NCBI GenBank assembly: GCA_019677205.1
Contig: JAAMXY010001117.1
Coordinates: forward strand, 1 to 14,100
Source of the DNA: Pinguiococcus pyrenoidosus
Taxonomy: Eukaryota; Sar; Pinguiophyceae; Pinguiochrysidales; Pinguiochrysidaceae
Direction of reading: 5' to 3'
DNA: 14,100 nt
Position 1 is the stretch's first letter; the number at the start of each line of letters is the position of its first letter. The notes beneath the pieces were generated by a model, which was not told the DNA's origin, made no database searches, and was given only the letters and a program-made list of their open reading frames with translations. Made by a program: the position numbers and the translations under genes. Shown here in pieces: positions 8,004 through 14,100 of this stretch.

Positions 8004-8567
8004 ATGGCGCCCAAGAACTACCGCGAGGCCGAGCAGACAGAGAAGGCGTACCAGAAGCAGGATGCGGTGTTCGTGGGCACCAAGCGCTCGCTGGTCCGCG
8101 TGGGAAAGAAGGTAATAAGCTCTTGGGGCTCGGTCTCCGCTTCCCGCGCTTTCTCTGACTCCGCTGTGCCGCAGGGAATGCGCTATGTAAAGAACATCGG
8201 CCTGGGCTTCAAGACGCCTCAGAGAGCCATTGAGGGGAACTACGTGGACCGCAAGTGCCCCTTCACTGGCAACGTGTCCATCCGGGGGAAGATCTTGAAG
8301 GGCATCGTGATCTCCAACAAGATGACGCGCACCGTGGTGGTCCGCCGTGACTACCTGCACTTCGTGCGCAAGTACAAGCGTTACGAGAAGCGCCACAAGA
8401 ACATGACTGTGCACTGCTCGCCGGCCTTCACGAACGTCAAGCCGGGAGATGTGGTGACCGTCGGCCAGTGCCGCCCGCTCTCCAAGACCATCCGCTTCAA
8501 CGTGCTGGTGCACGAGCCGGCGGTGAACCAGTCTGTGAGTGTGAAGAAGCAGTTCCGGGTGTTCTAA
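8004..8567 (+). CDS. RPS11: 40S ribosomal protein uS17 (eukaryotic S11)
   Basis: This component of the cytosolic small ribosomal subunit binds 18S rRNA through an OB-fold. Exons are 8004-8111 and 8175-8567, and the intron is a 63-bp GT-AG intron between codons. The 166-residue product has the family landmarks in order: TEKAYQKQ (12-19), [65 protein letters not shown] and a final KKQFRVF. The human protein has 158 residues. The ATG at 8004 was chosen because the family starts with a short MA- segment just before TERAYQKQ. In-frame ATGs also occur at 7878 and 7881 with no stop in between, so a 42-residue extension is formally possible. A pyrimidine-rich CCTTCTCT upstream could be a 5'TOP-like start, which would exclude those ATGs. 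It converges with CFAP58; their stops are 90 bp apart. Confidence 0.96.
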   Translation: MAPKNYREAEQTEKAYQKQDAVFVGTKRSLVRVGKKVISSWGSVSASRAFSDSAVPQGMRYVKNIGLGFKTPQRAIEGNYVDRKCPFTGNVSIRGKILKGIVISNKMTRTVVVRRDYLHFVRKYKRYEKRHKNMTVHCSPAFTNVKPGDVVTVGQCRPLSKTIRFNVLVHEPAVNQSVSVKKQFRVF

Positions 8568-8657
8568 GCTCTGCGGCATCTGGTGCGACGCGCAAGACAA
8601 AAAAGAAAAGGCGAGGAGACCCAGAATGAATCGGTTTGCTTCCATGTCTAGCATCGA

Positions 8658-11246
8658 CTACTCGGCTGCTGGATTCGGTTCCTGGGCCATAAAAGCTGGC
8701 GGCGGTGGATTCACGGGGGCTGTGGTGCTTGGGAGAGCGCTCCTTGCGAGGCTCTCTTGCTGGCTCTTGATCCAGGCTTTCTTGAGGTCTCGGAGCTGGG
8801 ATTCGCCGAGGATTATGTCCGACTGAAACTCGGCGACTTGCTGCTTGTACATGCCGAGCTCGTGCTCCATGGCCTTGAGCTGCTTCACACGGTCCTTGAG
8901 GTCGCCCTTGTACGTACTTAGCTGGGAGCTGACCAGGTGGCTGGGCTGCCGTGCCAACGCGCTCTTGAGGTCCTCGTAGACCTGCTCCTTCTCCTTCGCC
9001 GCCTCTTCCCGCGCGGTGATCTCCTGCGTCTTTTCGATCAGCTGCTCGTGCAGCTTGTGCACTCTGCGCAGCATCTCCCACTGCTCCGGGTTGCGGAAGC
9101 GAAGCTGCTGCCACCGATGAACGTTAATGGGATGATCGAGTTCGACGCTCAGCGCTTTGATCTTGGTCCGCTCCTGCAGGAGCGCCTTCTCCAGGGAGAG
9201 GACCTGCTGCCGGAGGTCGCGCTCGATGATCTCGTCGTTTCCGAAGTTCATGCGGTCCTCGGCGCCTTCCCGGAGCTCCTTGGCGAGCGCGTCGCGTTCT
9301 GCGCAGAGCTTTCGGTACGCGCTCTCCCCTTGCCGCAGGGTTGACCGCTGCAGCTTGTGCCGCTCATAGAGCTTCGCGAGCTCTTCGTTTCTCGCCACCA
9401 CCTGTACATTGAGGATCTGTCGCTCGCTGGACACGGCGTCCCTCTCCTTCTGCTGGCGCTGGCGCTCCTCGAGGGCCTCTTGGATGATCTGGTTGAGCTT
9501 CAGGGCCTCCGTGCGCTGGTTTGCGACAATCTGCTCCGCCGCCAAGATCTGCTTCTTGATCTTGCCCAGCTCAGACCGCAGGCTCTGCTTGTCCTTCTGG
9601 ACGGCGTGGTGGGTGAAATGCTCCATGACGAGCTCGTGGTCCTTGCTGGTGACCTCGTTGCGGACCAGGTCGATCTGGTAGTTCATGATCTTGAACTTTT
9701 GCTTCATCGTCGTGATCTCCTCTTTGAGGTTCAAGAGGTTCCTCGAGTGCAGATTCCGTTCCGTGCGCACGGTTTCGTACATCGTCTGCTGGTGTTTGAC
9801 TTTGGCGTGGCCTTCCTGGATCCTCTTCTTCAGCTCTGCGGCCTGTGCGTCCTGAACGCGCAGCTCCTCGACGGCCCGGCGCAGCCCCTCTCGTGCCACT
9901 TCCGCCTGGACCACCAGGGCCTCTTTCTCATCTCGCACCTTCGCGGCTGCCGCTTCCTGTGCGTTTGCGGCCTGTTTCGCTGCCGCGATATCAGAGGCGA
10001 TCGTCTTCTTGGCGTTCTCGTTCAGCGAGATCAAGCTCGCGATCGACGATGTTGTGCCCTGTGCTAGCCTGGTCTTGCGATCGACGAACTCCTTCTCGCG
10101 CTTAAGGCCGTCGCTCCGCCGTTTCAAGGTCTCGGCCTCCTTCTTCTCTGCGCGTAGCTGGTCCGCTTGGGCGTAGTAGATCTTGCTCTTCAGGGCCTCT
10201 CTCTTCTGCTCGTACTCCGCGCGCGCGTCATCAGCAGCTGTCATCTCCTTACCGATGGCCGCGGACCGCTTGATGACCTTTGATTCCTTTTTTGCGATTT
10301 CGACCGACCTCTTCTCTATCTCCGCGATGCTCTTGTTCCTTACGTGAAGGAGCTTCGCCGCGGCTTCATTGGCTTCGTTCAGCCTGTCAAGCGCTTTGGC
10401 CTTCTGCTGCGTTTCTCGATAGAGCATGTCGTACTCCATGGAATAGGTCTCCATGGCGGTCTTGGAGCTGCTGAGCTGCTCCTCAAGGCCGCTGATGACT
10501 TGCGCATCGGCCCGAATCTGGCTCTGCTTCTCGACCAACGCCGCGCGCATGGTATCCAGCTGCTCCTGCAGCGATTGGAGCTTCCGCTCGAGCTTCGCCT
10601 TGCGCCGCCTCTGAAACGCCGCCAGCCCTTCGTCGCGCTCCCACTGGCCCCGGGCTTTCTCCGCTCTGCGAGAGATGTCGTCCGATCGCTTCTGAAATTC
10701 CCCGATCGCCGTCGTCATGGCGGTCATCTCTCGCCGCAGGTTTGACAGCTGGTTCGCGGTGTCTTCGCTCTTCCTCTGCGCGTTCTCTCGGTCTCGGGCC
10801 AGCATCTGCTGCTTATGCTTCTGCTCCGGCGACCATCCAGGACCAGCGTCGACGATTTGTTGCAGCTCTTCCGCTTGCTCGGTTTGGTCGCGGATTTTTT
10901 CTTCCCCCTGCCGCAGCAGTTGCAGGACGTCATTGCGGTGCTTCACCAGATTTCGAATGTTCCTCTGCAGCCCTTCTCGGACGATCTCGTCCTCTGCAGT
11001 CTCTCGATTGGCAGCAGCCACTTGCTCCTGCACCTCGCGGAGGTCTTCGAAGCTATCGTCAAGCTTGCTCAGCACCGCTTTCACAGCCGAGCTGCCCTGG
11101 TCAAAGACCTGGTACATTTGCTCCATTTCTCGTCGGAACGCCTCCAGCTTGATCCCTCCCTTCATCAGCTTCTCCATGGTCTGCTCGTGCGTGCGGGGCA
11201 TCCGCTCGAGGAGCAGAAGCCCCTCGCGCGAGAGGCCGTGATGCAT
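8658..11246 (-). CDS. CFAP58: Cilia- and flagella-associated protein 58 (CFAP58/CCDC147)
   Basis: An 862-residue, almost wholly alpha-helical coiled-coil protein in one uninterrupted reading frame. CFAP58 is a ciliary/axonemal protein needed for flagellum assembly and motility; the human form has 872 residues, close to this length. Family signatures are most obvious in the C-terminal half: ETVRTERNLHSRNLLNLKEE, MKQKFKIMNYQID, ERQILNVQVVARNEELAKLY, QRSTLRQGESAY, a LDHPINVHRWQQL block corresponding to the NPMNVHRWRKL motif, LARQPSHLVSSQL, and LKAMEHELGMYKQQV followed by LRDLKKAW. Long Lys/Glu-rich heptad stretches fill the first 450 residues. A proline-rich tail (VNPPPPAF) ends the protein. The ATG at 11246 opens the frame; Met16 is an alternative. 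No intron is needed, unlike its neighbours. Its presence shows that the organism builds cilia. Confidence 0.93.
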   Translation of the reverse strand: MHHGLSREGLLLLERMPRTHEQTMEKLMKGGIKLEAFRREMEQMYQVFDQGSSAVKAVLSKLDDSFEDLREVQEQVAAANRETAEDEIVREGLQRNIRNLVKHRNDVLQLLRQGEEKIRDQTEQAEELQQIVDAGPGWSPEQKHKQQMLARDRENAQRKSEDTANQLSNLRREMTAMTTAIGEFQKRSDDISRRAEKARGQWERDEGLAAFQRRRKAKLERKLQSLQEQLDTMRAALVEKQSQIRADAQVISGLEEQLSSSKTAMETYSMEYDMLYRETQQKAKALDRLNEANEAAAKLLHVRNKSIAEIEKRSVEIAKKESKVIKRSAAIGKEMTAADDARAEYEQKREALKSKIYYAQADQLRAEKKEAETLKRRSDGLKREKEFVDRKTRLAQGTTSSIASLISLNENAKKTIASDIAAAKQAANAQEAAAAKVRDEKEALVVQAEVAREGLRRAVEELRVQDAQAAELKKRIQEGHAKVKHQQTMYETVRTERNLHSRNLLNLKEEITTMKQKFKIMNYQIDLVRNEVTSKDHELVMEHFTHHAVQKDKQSLRSELGKIKKQILAAEQIVANQRTEALKLNQIIQEALEERQRQQKERDAVSSERQILNVQVVARNEELAKLYERHKLQRSTLRQGESAYRKLCAERDALAKELREGAEDRMNFGNDEIIERDLRQQVLSLEKALLQERTKIKALSVELDHPINVHRWQQLRFRNPEQWEMLRRVHKLHEQLIEKTQEITAREEAAKEKEQVYEDLKSALARQPSHLVSSQLSTYKGDLKDRVKQLKAMEHELGMYKQQVAEFQSDIILGESQLRDLKKAWIKSQQESLARSALPSTTAPVNPPPPAFMAQEPNPAAE

Positions 11247-11796
11247 GGCGTCTTTCCCGTCTCTCTCCCTCAGAAGAAACCGAGAGCTAGCCTACCAGCG
11301 CGCCATATGCACCACAGCCCGAGCTTCAAGCCACAACCGAGAGCCCCCAGAGCTCTGTCCAGCTATGATGAGAAGGGGCGACACGCCGCAGCAAGGACGA
11401 CTCAGGCCGACGCCGCGCTGGGGGCGGTGCGTCAACGCAACTGGTGCAAGTCCGGGGAAAGTCCGGACACCAAGTCCGGACCATGGGTCCGGACCGTTGG
11501 TCCGGAGGGTTCCGGAGCTGCGCTGCGCTCCTTCGTGCAAGATCGACAAGTATCTTGTACAGAATCGAAACAGAGTTTAGGCGTTCGAGAGCGCCAGAGC
11601 GCCAGTTCGAGAGAGTCCGGCGCCGCATGAGAGCGCTTTGCCACAGCTTCGCTTCATAAGTGTCGCAATTTGCGTGGCTTGCTAGAGGTGTCCCTGTCGC
11701 ACCGTGCCAAGCCCGAAACGCTGAGTACTTGGCGCGTGCAAGCGTTGGGCTGTGTAGTTTGTGCGGAGGAGGAAGCTTTGGCTGCAGACGTCCACC
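11247..11796. other. Divergent intergenic region between CFAP58 and the CXIP4-like gene
   Basis: No coding sequence is recognised here. The 550 bp must serve as the promoter region for both divergent genes. The main structure is the GTCCGG array at 11449-11516, about 205 bp before the CFAP58 start and about 280 bp before the CXIP4-like start. A second repetitive patch at 11583-11620 has two copies each of GTTCGAGAG and AGCGCCAG and ends in another AGTCCGG. Confidence 0.6.
11449..11516. promoter_or_regulatory. Array of six GTCCGG(A) boxes at about 13-bp spacing
   Basis: TCCGG begins at 11451, 11462, 11475, 11488, 11501 and 11511, giving spacings of 11, 13, 13, 13 and 10. The last five copies read TCCGGA, itself a palindrome. 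11474-11482 (GTCCGGACC) and 11486-11494 (GGTCCGGAC) also form a 9-bp inverted repeat with a three-base loop. The array lies between two divergent genes, and a two-copy version lies before the uS17 gene. A binding-site array for a dimeric regulator is the likely reading; a decayed tandem repeat is the alternative. Confidence 0.5.
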
Positions 11797-12378
11797 ATGA
11801 AGAAGACACGGCAGATGCGCATCATGGACACCTCTGGCTCGCTTCGCATGACCGGCATCTGGCAGAATGCGATCGGCTACGACCCGTACAAGGGCGAGAA
11901 CGAGACAGTGGAGGCGTCGAAGATGGAGTCGGAGAGGGCTGCGGGGCTGTTGAAGCTCGCGACGATGAGTAGTAGTGCAAACGAAGTTCGAGGCGCATGT
12001 CGAAAGTGCGGCAGCGTCGGTCACCTGACCATTCAGTGTCGAAACCATATCACCACGGCCTTGCCGGGTGCGGCGAGCAAGGCGGTGGTCAGCGACGAAG
12101 GAAGCGATGTGGACAGCGACCTGGAGCTGTCCTCTTCGGAGGACGAAGAAGAGATCCAGCGGCGGTCAAAGAAGAGAAGACGAGACGTAGAGCAAGAGCA
12201 AAAGGAAGAAGAGGAAGAAGAGAATAGAAGGCAGCGGAAGAGGGAGAAGAAAGAGCGAAAGCGGAGGAAGAAGGAGAAGAAGGAGAAGAAGGAAAAGAAG
12301 GAAAAGAAGCGGAAGAAGGAGAAAAAGCAGAAGAAGCAGCCGCGCCGGCATCGGGACAAGGATAGCGATAGCGACTGA
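11797..12378 (+). CDS. CXIP4: CXIP4-like zinc-knuckle protein with KE/RS-type tail
   Basis: A 193-residue single-exon protein resembling plant CAX-interacting protein 4 and, in its knuckle, animal SREK1IP1. Family members are small nuclear proteins linked to RNA splicing; the plant protein was named for interaction with a cation/H+ exchanger. The N-terminal block GIWQNAIGYDPY (20-31) is the CXIP4 signature. A CCHC knuckle follows with Cys68, Cys71, His76 and Cys81 (CX2CX4HX4C) within RGACRKCGSVGHL, then CRN. A Ser/Asp/Glu-rich stretch (about 99-125) leads into a long Lys/Glu/Arg low-complexity tail ending DKDSDSD. The ATG sits in a strong context (CCACCATGA). The stop is only 35 bp from the stop of the convergent S1-domain gene. 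The family call is firm; the cellular role is inferred. Confidence 0.88.
   Translation: MKKTRQMRIMDTSGSLRMTGIWQNAIGYDPYKGENETVEASKMESERAAGLLKLATMSSSANEVRGACRKCGSVGHLTIQCRNHITTALPGAASKAVVSDEGSDVDSDLELSSSEDEEEIQRRSKKRRRDVEQEQKEEEEEENRRQRKREKKERKRRKKEKKEKKEKKEKKRKKEKKQKKQPRRHRDKDSDSD
12263..12309 (+). repeat. Unbroken 47-base purine tract
   Basis: Every base on the + strand here is A or G, built from GAAGAAG- and GGAAAAG-type units that encode the Lys/Glu tail of the CXIP4-like protein. The wider stretch from about 12205 to 12350 is also mostly purine. Such tracts can form triplexes and slip during replication, so the length of the KE tail may vary between strains. Confidence 0.9.
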
Positions 12379-12413
12379 ACCAGAAGGCTCTTCAACTAAG
12401 GTCTTTTTCAGAA

Positions 12414-14100
12414 TCACCACGAGTTCAGACCCAGCTCTTCTCCCCAGTCCTTCTCGTCCCCGAAGCTCTCCTTCTTCTTCTTGAGGAGGGACATGAGGTC
12501 ATCGTCGTCCTCGTCCTCGTCTTCATCGTAATCTTCATCGTAGAAGCCTTCCTCCTCGTCATCATCGTAGTACTCCTCGTCTTCCGTCTCGTCTATTGTC
12601 TCTGTGAAGGCTGCCCCTTCATCACCCGTTGTTGATAGCCCTGCTTGGTCTTCTGCTCCTCCGTCCGCGGCGGTGATTTTCGTCGCGCTTGCCGCCCCGT
12701 CAACCGACGGGGAGTCCGCCCCGTCGGGGGCATCGGAAGGACACAATGCCACGTACATGTGCTTCCGACGACGATTGGCCTGCTTCACTTGCACTGTGAC
12801 CTGGCTTCCCACCGGCACTCCAGCGCGCTCGGCACGTTCTTCGTTGAGCGCTGCCATCAGTTCCCCCCGATCGTAGTTGTACTCTGCGCTCTGTTGCTCG
12901 AATCTTGCGTCGATGTACTCCACCGTCGGCGTACTGAGCTTCTTCCGCTCCTCCAGCGCTTCCAGCTCTGCCGTGTGGAGTAGGGCCGGTGGATCGGCAC
13001 CGATGTCGACGAGAAGTCCACGAGCGACGCCGCGCACGACCGTCCCATTCCGGAGAAGCTGCTCTGTTGCCGCGCGAGTGGAATTCAAGAACGACGCCAT
13101 CTCATTCCACCGGCGCCTGCGCCGTTCTCCTCGTCGCATGGTTTTCCGGTTCGCGGCACGGATCCGCTCGACCAGTTCGGGAAGTTCGCCTGCCCTGGAC
13201 ACCGGGGCTTCTTCGTCGGGGGCACCGGGATTGGAGAGCGCCACCAGGTTTAAGGTCGCTCGCTTCTGGGCCAGGTCAATCTCGTGAATTTGGACCCACA
13301 CGTTTGTGCCTCGTCTCAGGACTATTTCCGGCTGCACGACCACGGCAGGAGAGTCCGAGCTGCTTGCCTCGGCCTCGCCGTCGCTGCTGATCACTTTCCA
13401 GGAAAACGCCATGTCGGATCCTTCATCCGTACTCGTGCTCTGGAAGGGAAGCACAAGCCGCGCCTTCTCATCAAACATGGACGAAGTCGCCCCCGGGCTG
13501 CCCGCCGCCTCCCAAGCCTCCTCGGACAACGTATTGTACGCGCTGAGAGCCGCAATGGGCAGGAGCCCATTGAGACGTATCCAGGAAGGCTGCCCTGGGT
13601 GGGCTACCCGGGCTCGGAACTTTGCCGAGCCCGTGCTGTTGCTTGTTCTGTTGAACCTGTCGAACACGGCCTTCCGCCGCAGCCGCCGCATGGTCTTCTT
13701 GCGCTGCACGTCCCGACCGCCTCTGATCTTCACGACAGCGCCAAAGTCCACAAACGCGCCAAAGTCCGTCGTCGTGACCACAACACCTTTGAGTACGTGG
13801 CCAACTTGGAAATCCTCAAGTGCCGTCACTTCGCCCCGCTGGACCATGTGCTCAAGCGCCACGCTCTGGTTCCGGATGGGCGCGAGAGAGCACAGCAGCG
13901 TGCCCCGTTCCAGGGCCACATCGCGAACGAACACCTCCACTCGTTTCCCAGGAGACACCTTGTCCAGGATCTTCGCTTGCACATTGCCCTTGCTGATCTC
14001 GTGGGACAGCGGTACCATCGCGTTCACGGGAGCAAGAAGCCGACCATCCTGCGCTCGATAGAGCACCGGAAGCTTCCTCCCGCCAAGAAGAGCTTGCGAC
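12414..14100 (-). CDS. Protein with multiple S1 RNA-binding domains and an acidic C-terminus (5' end outside window)
   Basis: The frame is open from the right edge to the TGA at 12414-12416, showing 561 C-terminal residues with no intron. The visible start is not the true start, since the frame continues upstream. S1 (OB-fold) domains bind RNA in ribosomal protein S1 and many RNA-processing factors. The end of one S1 domain is seen at about visible residues 30-72. A second has GAFVDFGA (114-121) and, after a basic insert of about 55 residues, GLLPIAAL, ending with a VWVQIHEIDLAQKRATLNLV segment (about 267-285). A third is around VVRGVARGLLVDIGADPPAL, also with an insert, ending VTVQVKQANRRRKHMYVAL. 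A Glu/Asp/Tyr-rich tail ends KDWGEELGLNSW. I cannot name the exact protein. An organellar ribosomal-S1-like or translation factor is possible, but the targeting end is not visible. Confidence 0.8.
   Translation of the reverse strand, partial: SQALLGGRKLPVLYRAQDGRLLAPVNAMVPLSHEISKGNVQAKILDKVSPGKRVEVFVRDVALERGTLLCSLAPIRNQSVALEHMVQRGEVTALEDFQVGHVLKGVVVTTTDFGAFVDFGAVVKIRGGRDVQRKKTMRRLRRKAVFDRFNRTSNSTGSAKFRARVAHPGQPSWIRLNGLLPIAALSAYNTLSEEAWEAAGSPGATSSMFDEKARLVLPFQSTSTDEGSDMAFSWKVISSDGEAEASSSDSPAVVVQPEIVLRRGTNVWVQIHEIDLAQKRATLNLVALSNPGAPDEEAPVSRAGELPELVERIRAANRKTMRRGERRRRRWNEMASFLNSTRAATEQLLRNGTVVRGVARGLLVDIGADPPALLHTAELEALEERKKLSTPTVEYIDARFEQQSAEYNYDRGELMAALNEERAERAGVPVGSQVTVQVKQANRRRKHMYVALCPSDAPDGADSPSVDGAASATKITAADGGAEDQAGLSTTGDEGAAFTETIDETEDEEYYDDDEEEGFYDEDYDEDEDEDDDDLMSLLKKKKESFGDEKDWGEELGLNSW

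Noticed and set aside
7887-8654. 255-codon minus-strand frame across the ribosomal protein gene
   Set aside because: The + strand clearly encodes uS17 with conserved motifs and an intron; the minus frame is a codon-bias shadow.
8937-11241. Several long + strand open frames opposite CFAP58, rich in Leu, Arg and Ser
   Set aside because: They are complementary-strand shadows of the Lys/Glu/Gln-rich coiled-coil gene, whose own frame has clear family motifs over its full length.
12033-12420. Minus-strand frames of Phe, Leu and Ser resembling a membrane protein opposite the CXIP4-like gene
   Set aside because: They are the reverse complement of the purine tract that codes for the Lys/Glu tail; the apparent hydrophobic runs are an artefact of TTC and CTT repeats.
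13306-14061. Long + strand frame opposite the S1-domain gene
   Set aside because: The minus strand has recognisable S1 motifs (GAFVDFGA, GLLPIAAL), while the + frame has none.

Overview
The window is nuclear DNA of a eukaryotic microbe. Seven protein genes can be supported; six look complete (the 5' end of one, the Sec24-like gene, is uncertain) and one runs off the right edge. The genome is GC-rich, and its coding genes carry short GT-AG introns of 43 to 111 bp. CFAP58, a ciliary coiled-coil protein, implies a flagellated cell. The calmodulin is of the protist/algal type and ends in MMMAK. The plant-type CXIP4-like zinc-knuckle protein and the bacterial-type ROK sugar kinase are compatible with an algal flagellate such as a cryptophyte, haptophyte or relative, but the sequence alone does not fix the lineage.

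Layout from left to right. Bases 1-907 hold no gene I can support but are rich in short inverted repeats. 908-2316 (+) is a four-exon ROK-family fructokinase-like gene whose protein ends in an added transmembrane anchor. 2568-5311 (+) is a five-exon divergent Sec23/Sec24-like COPII coat protein. 5432-6174 (-) is calmodulin in five exons, the last coding for only Lys-stop. 6175-7730 shows no gene, but has a strong hairpin and a GA microsatellite. 7757-7874 looks like an AT-rich leader intron for the following gene, 40S ribosomal protein uS17 (RPS11), at 8004-8567 (+). 8658-11246 (-) is CFAP58 as one uninterrupted frame. 11247-11796 is a divergent intergenic region with an array of GTCCGG boxes. 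11797-12378 (+) is the CXIP4-like protein. 12414 to beyond 14100 (-) is a protein with several S1 RNA-binding domains and a very acidic tail.

The genes do not form one pathway. They are a compact eukaryotic neighbourhood with strands mostly alternating and three tail-to-tail pairs separated by only 120, 90 and 35 bp. The points most worth a second look are the membrane-anchored sugar kinase, a GTCCGG(A) box repeated at about 13-nt spacing upstream of two gene sets, the six-nucleotide last coding exon of calmodulin that overlaps an AATAAA hexamer, and the AT-rich leader intron of the ribosomal protein gene. I found no mobile element, CRISPR array, tRNA or rRNA.
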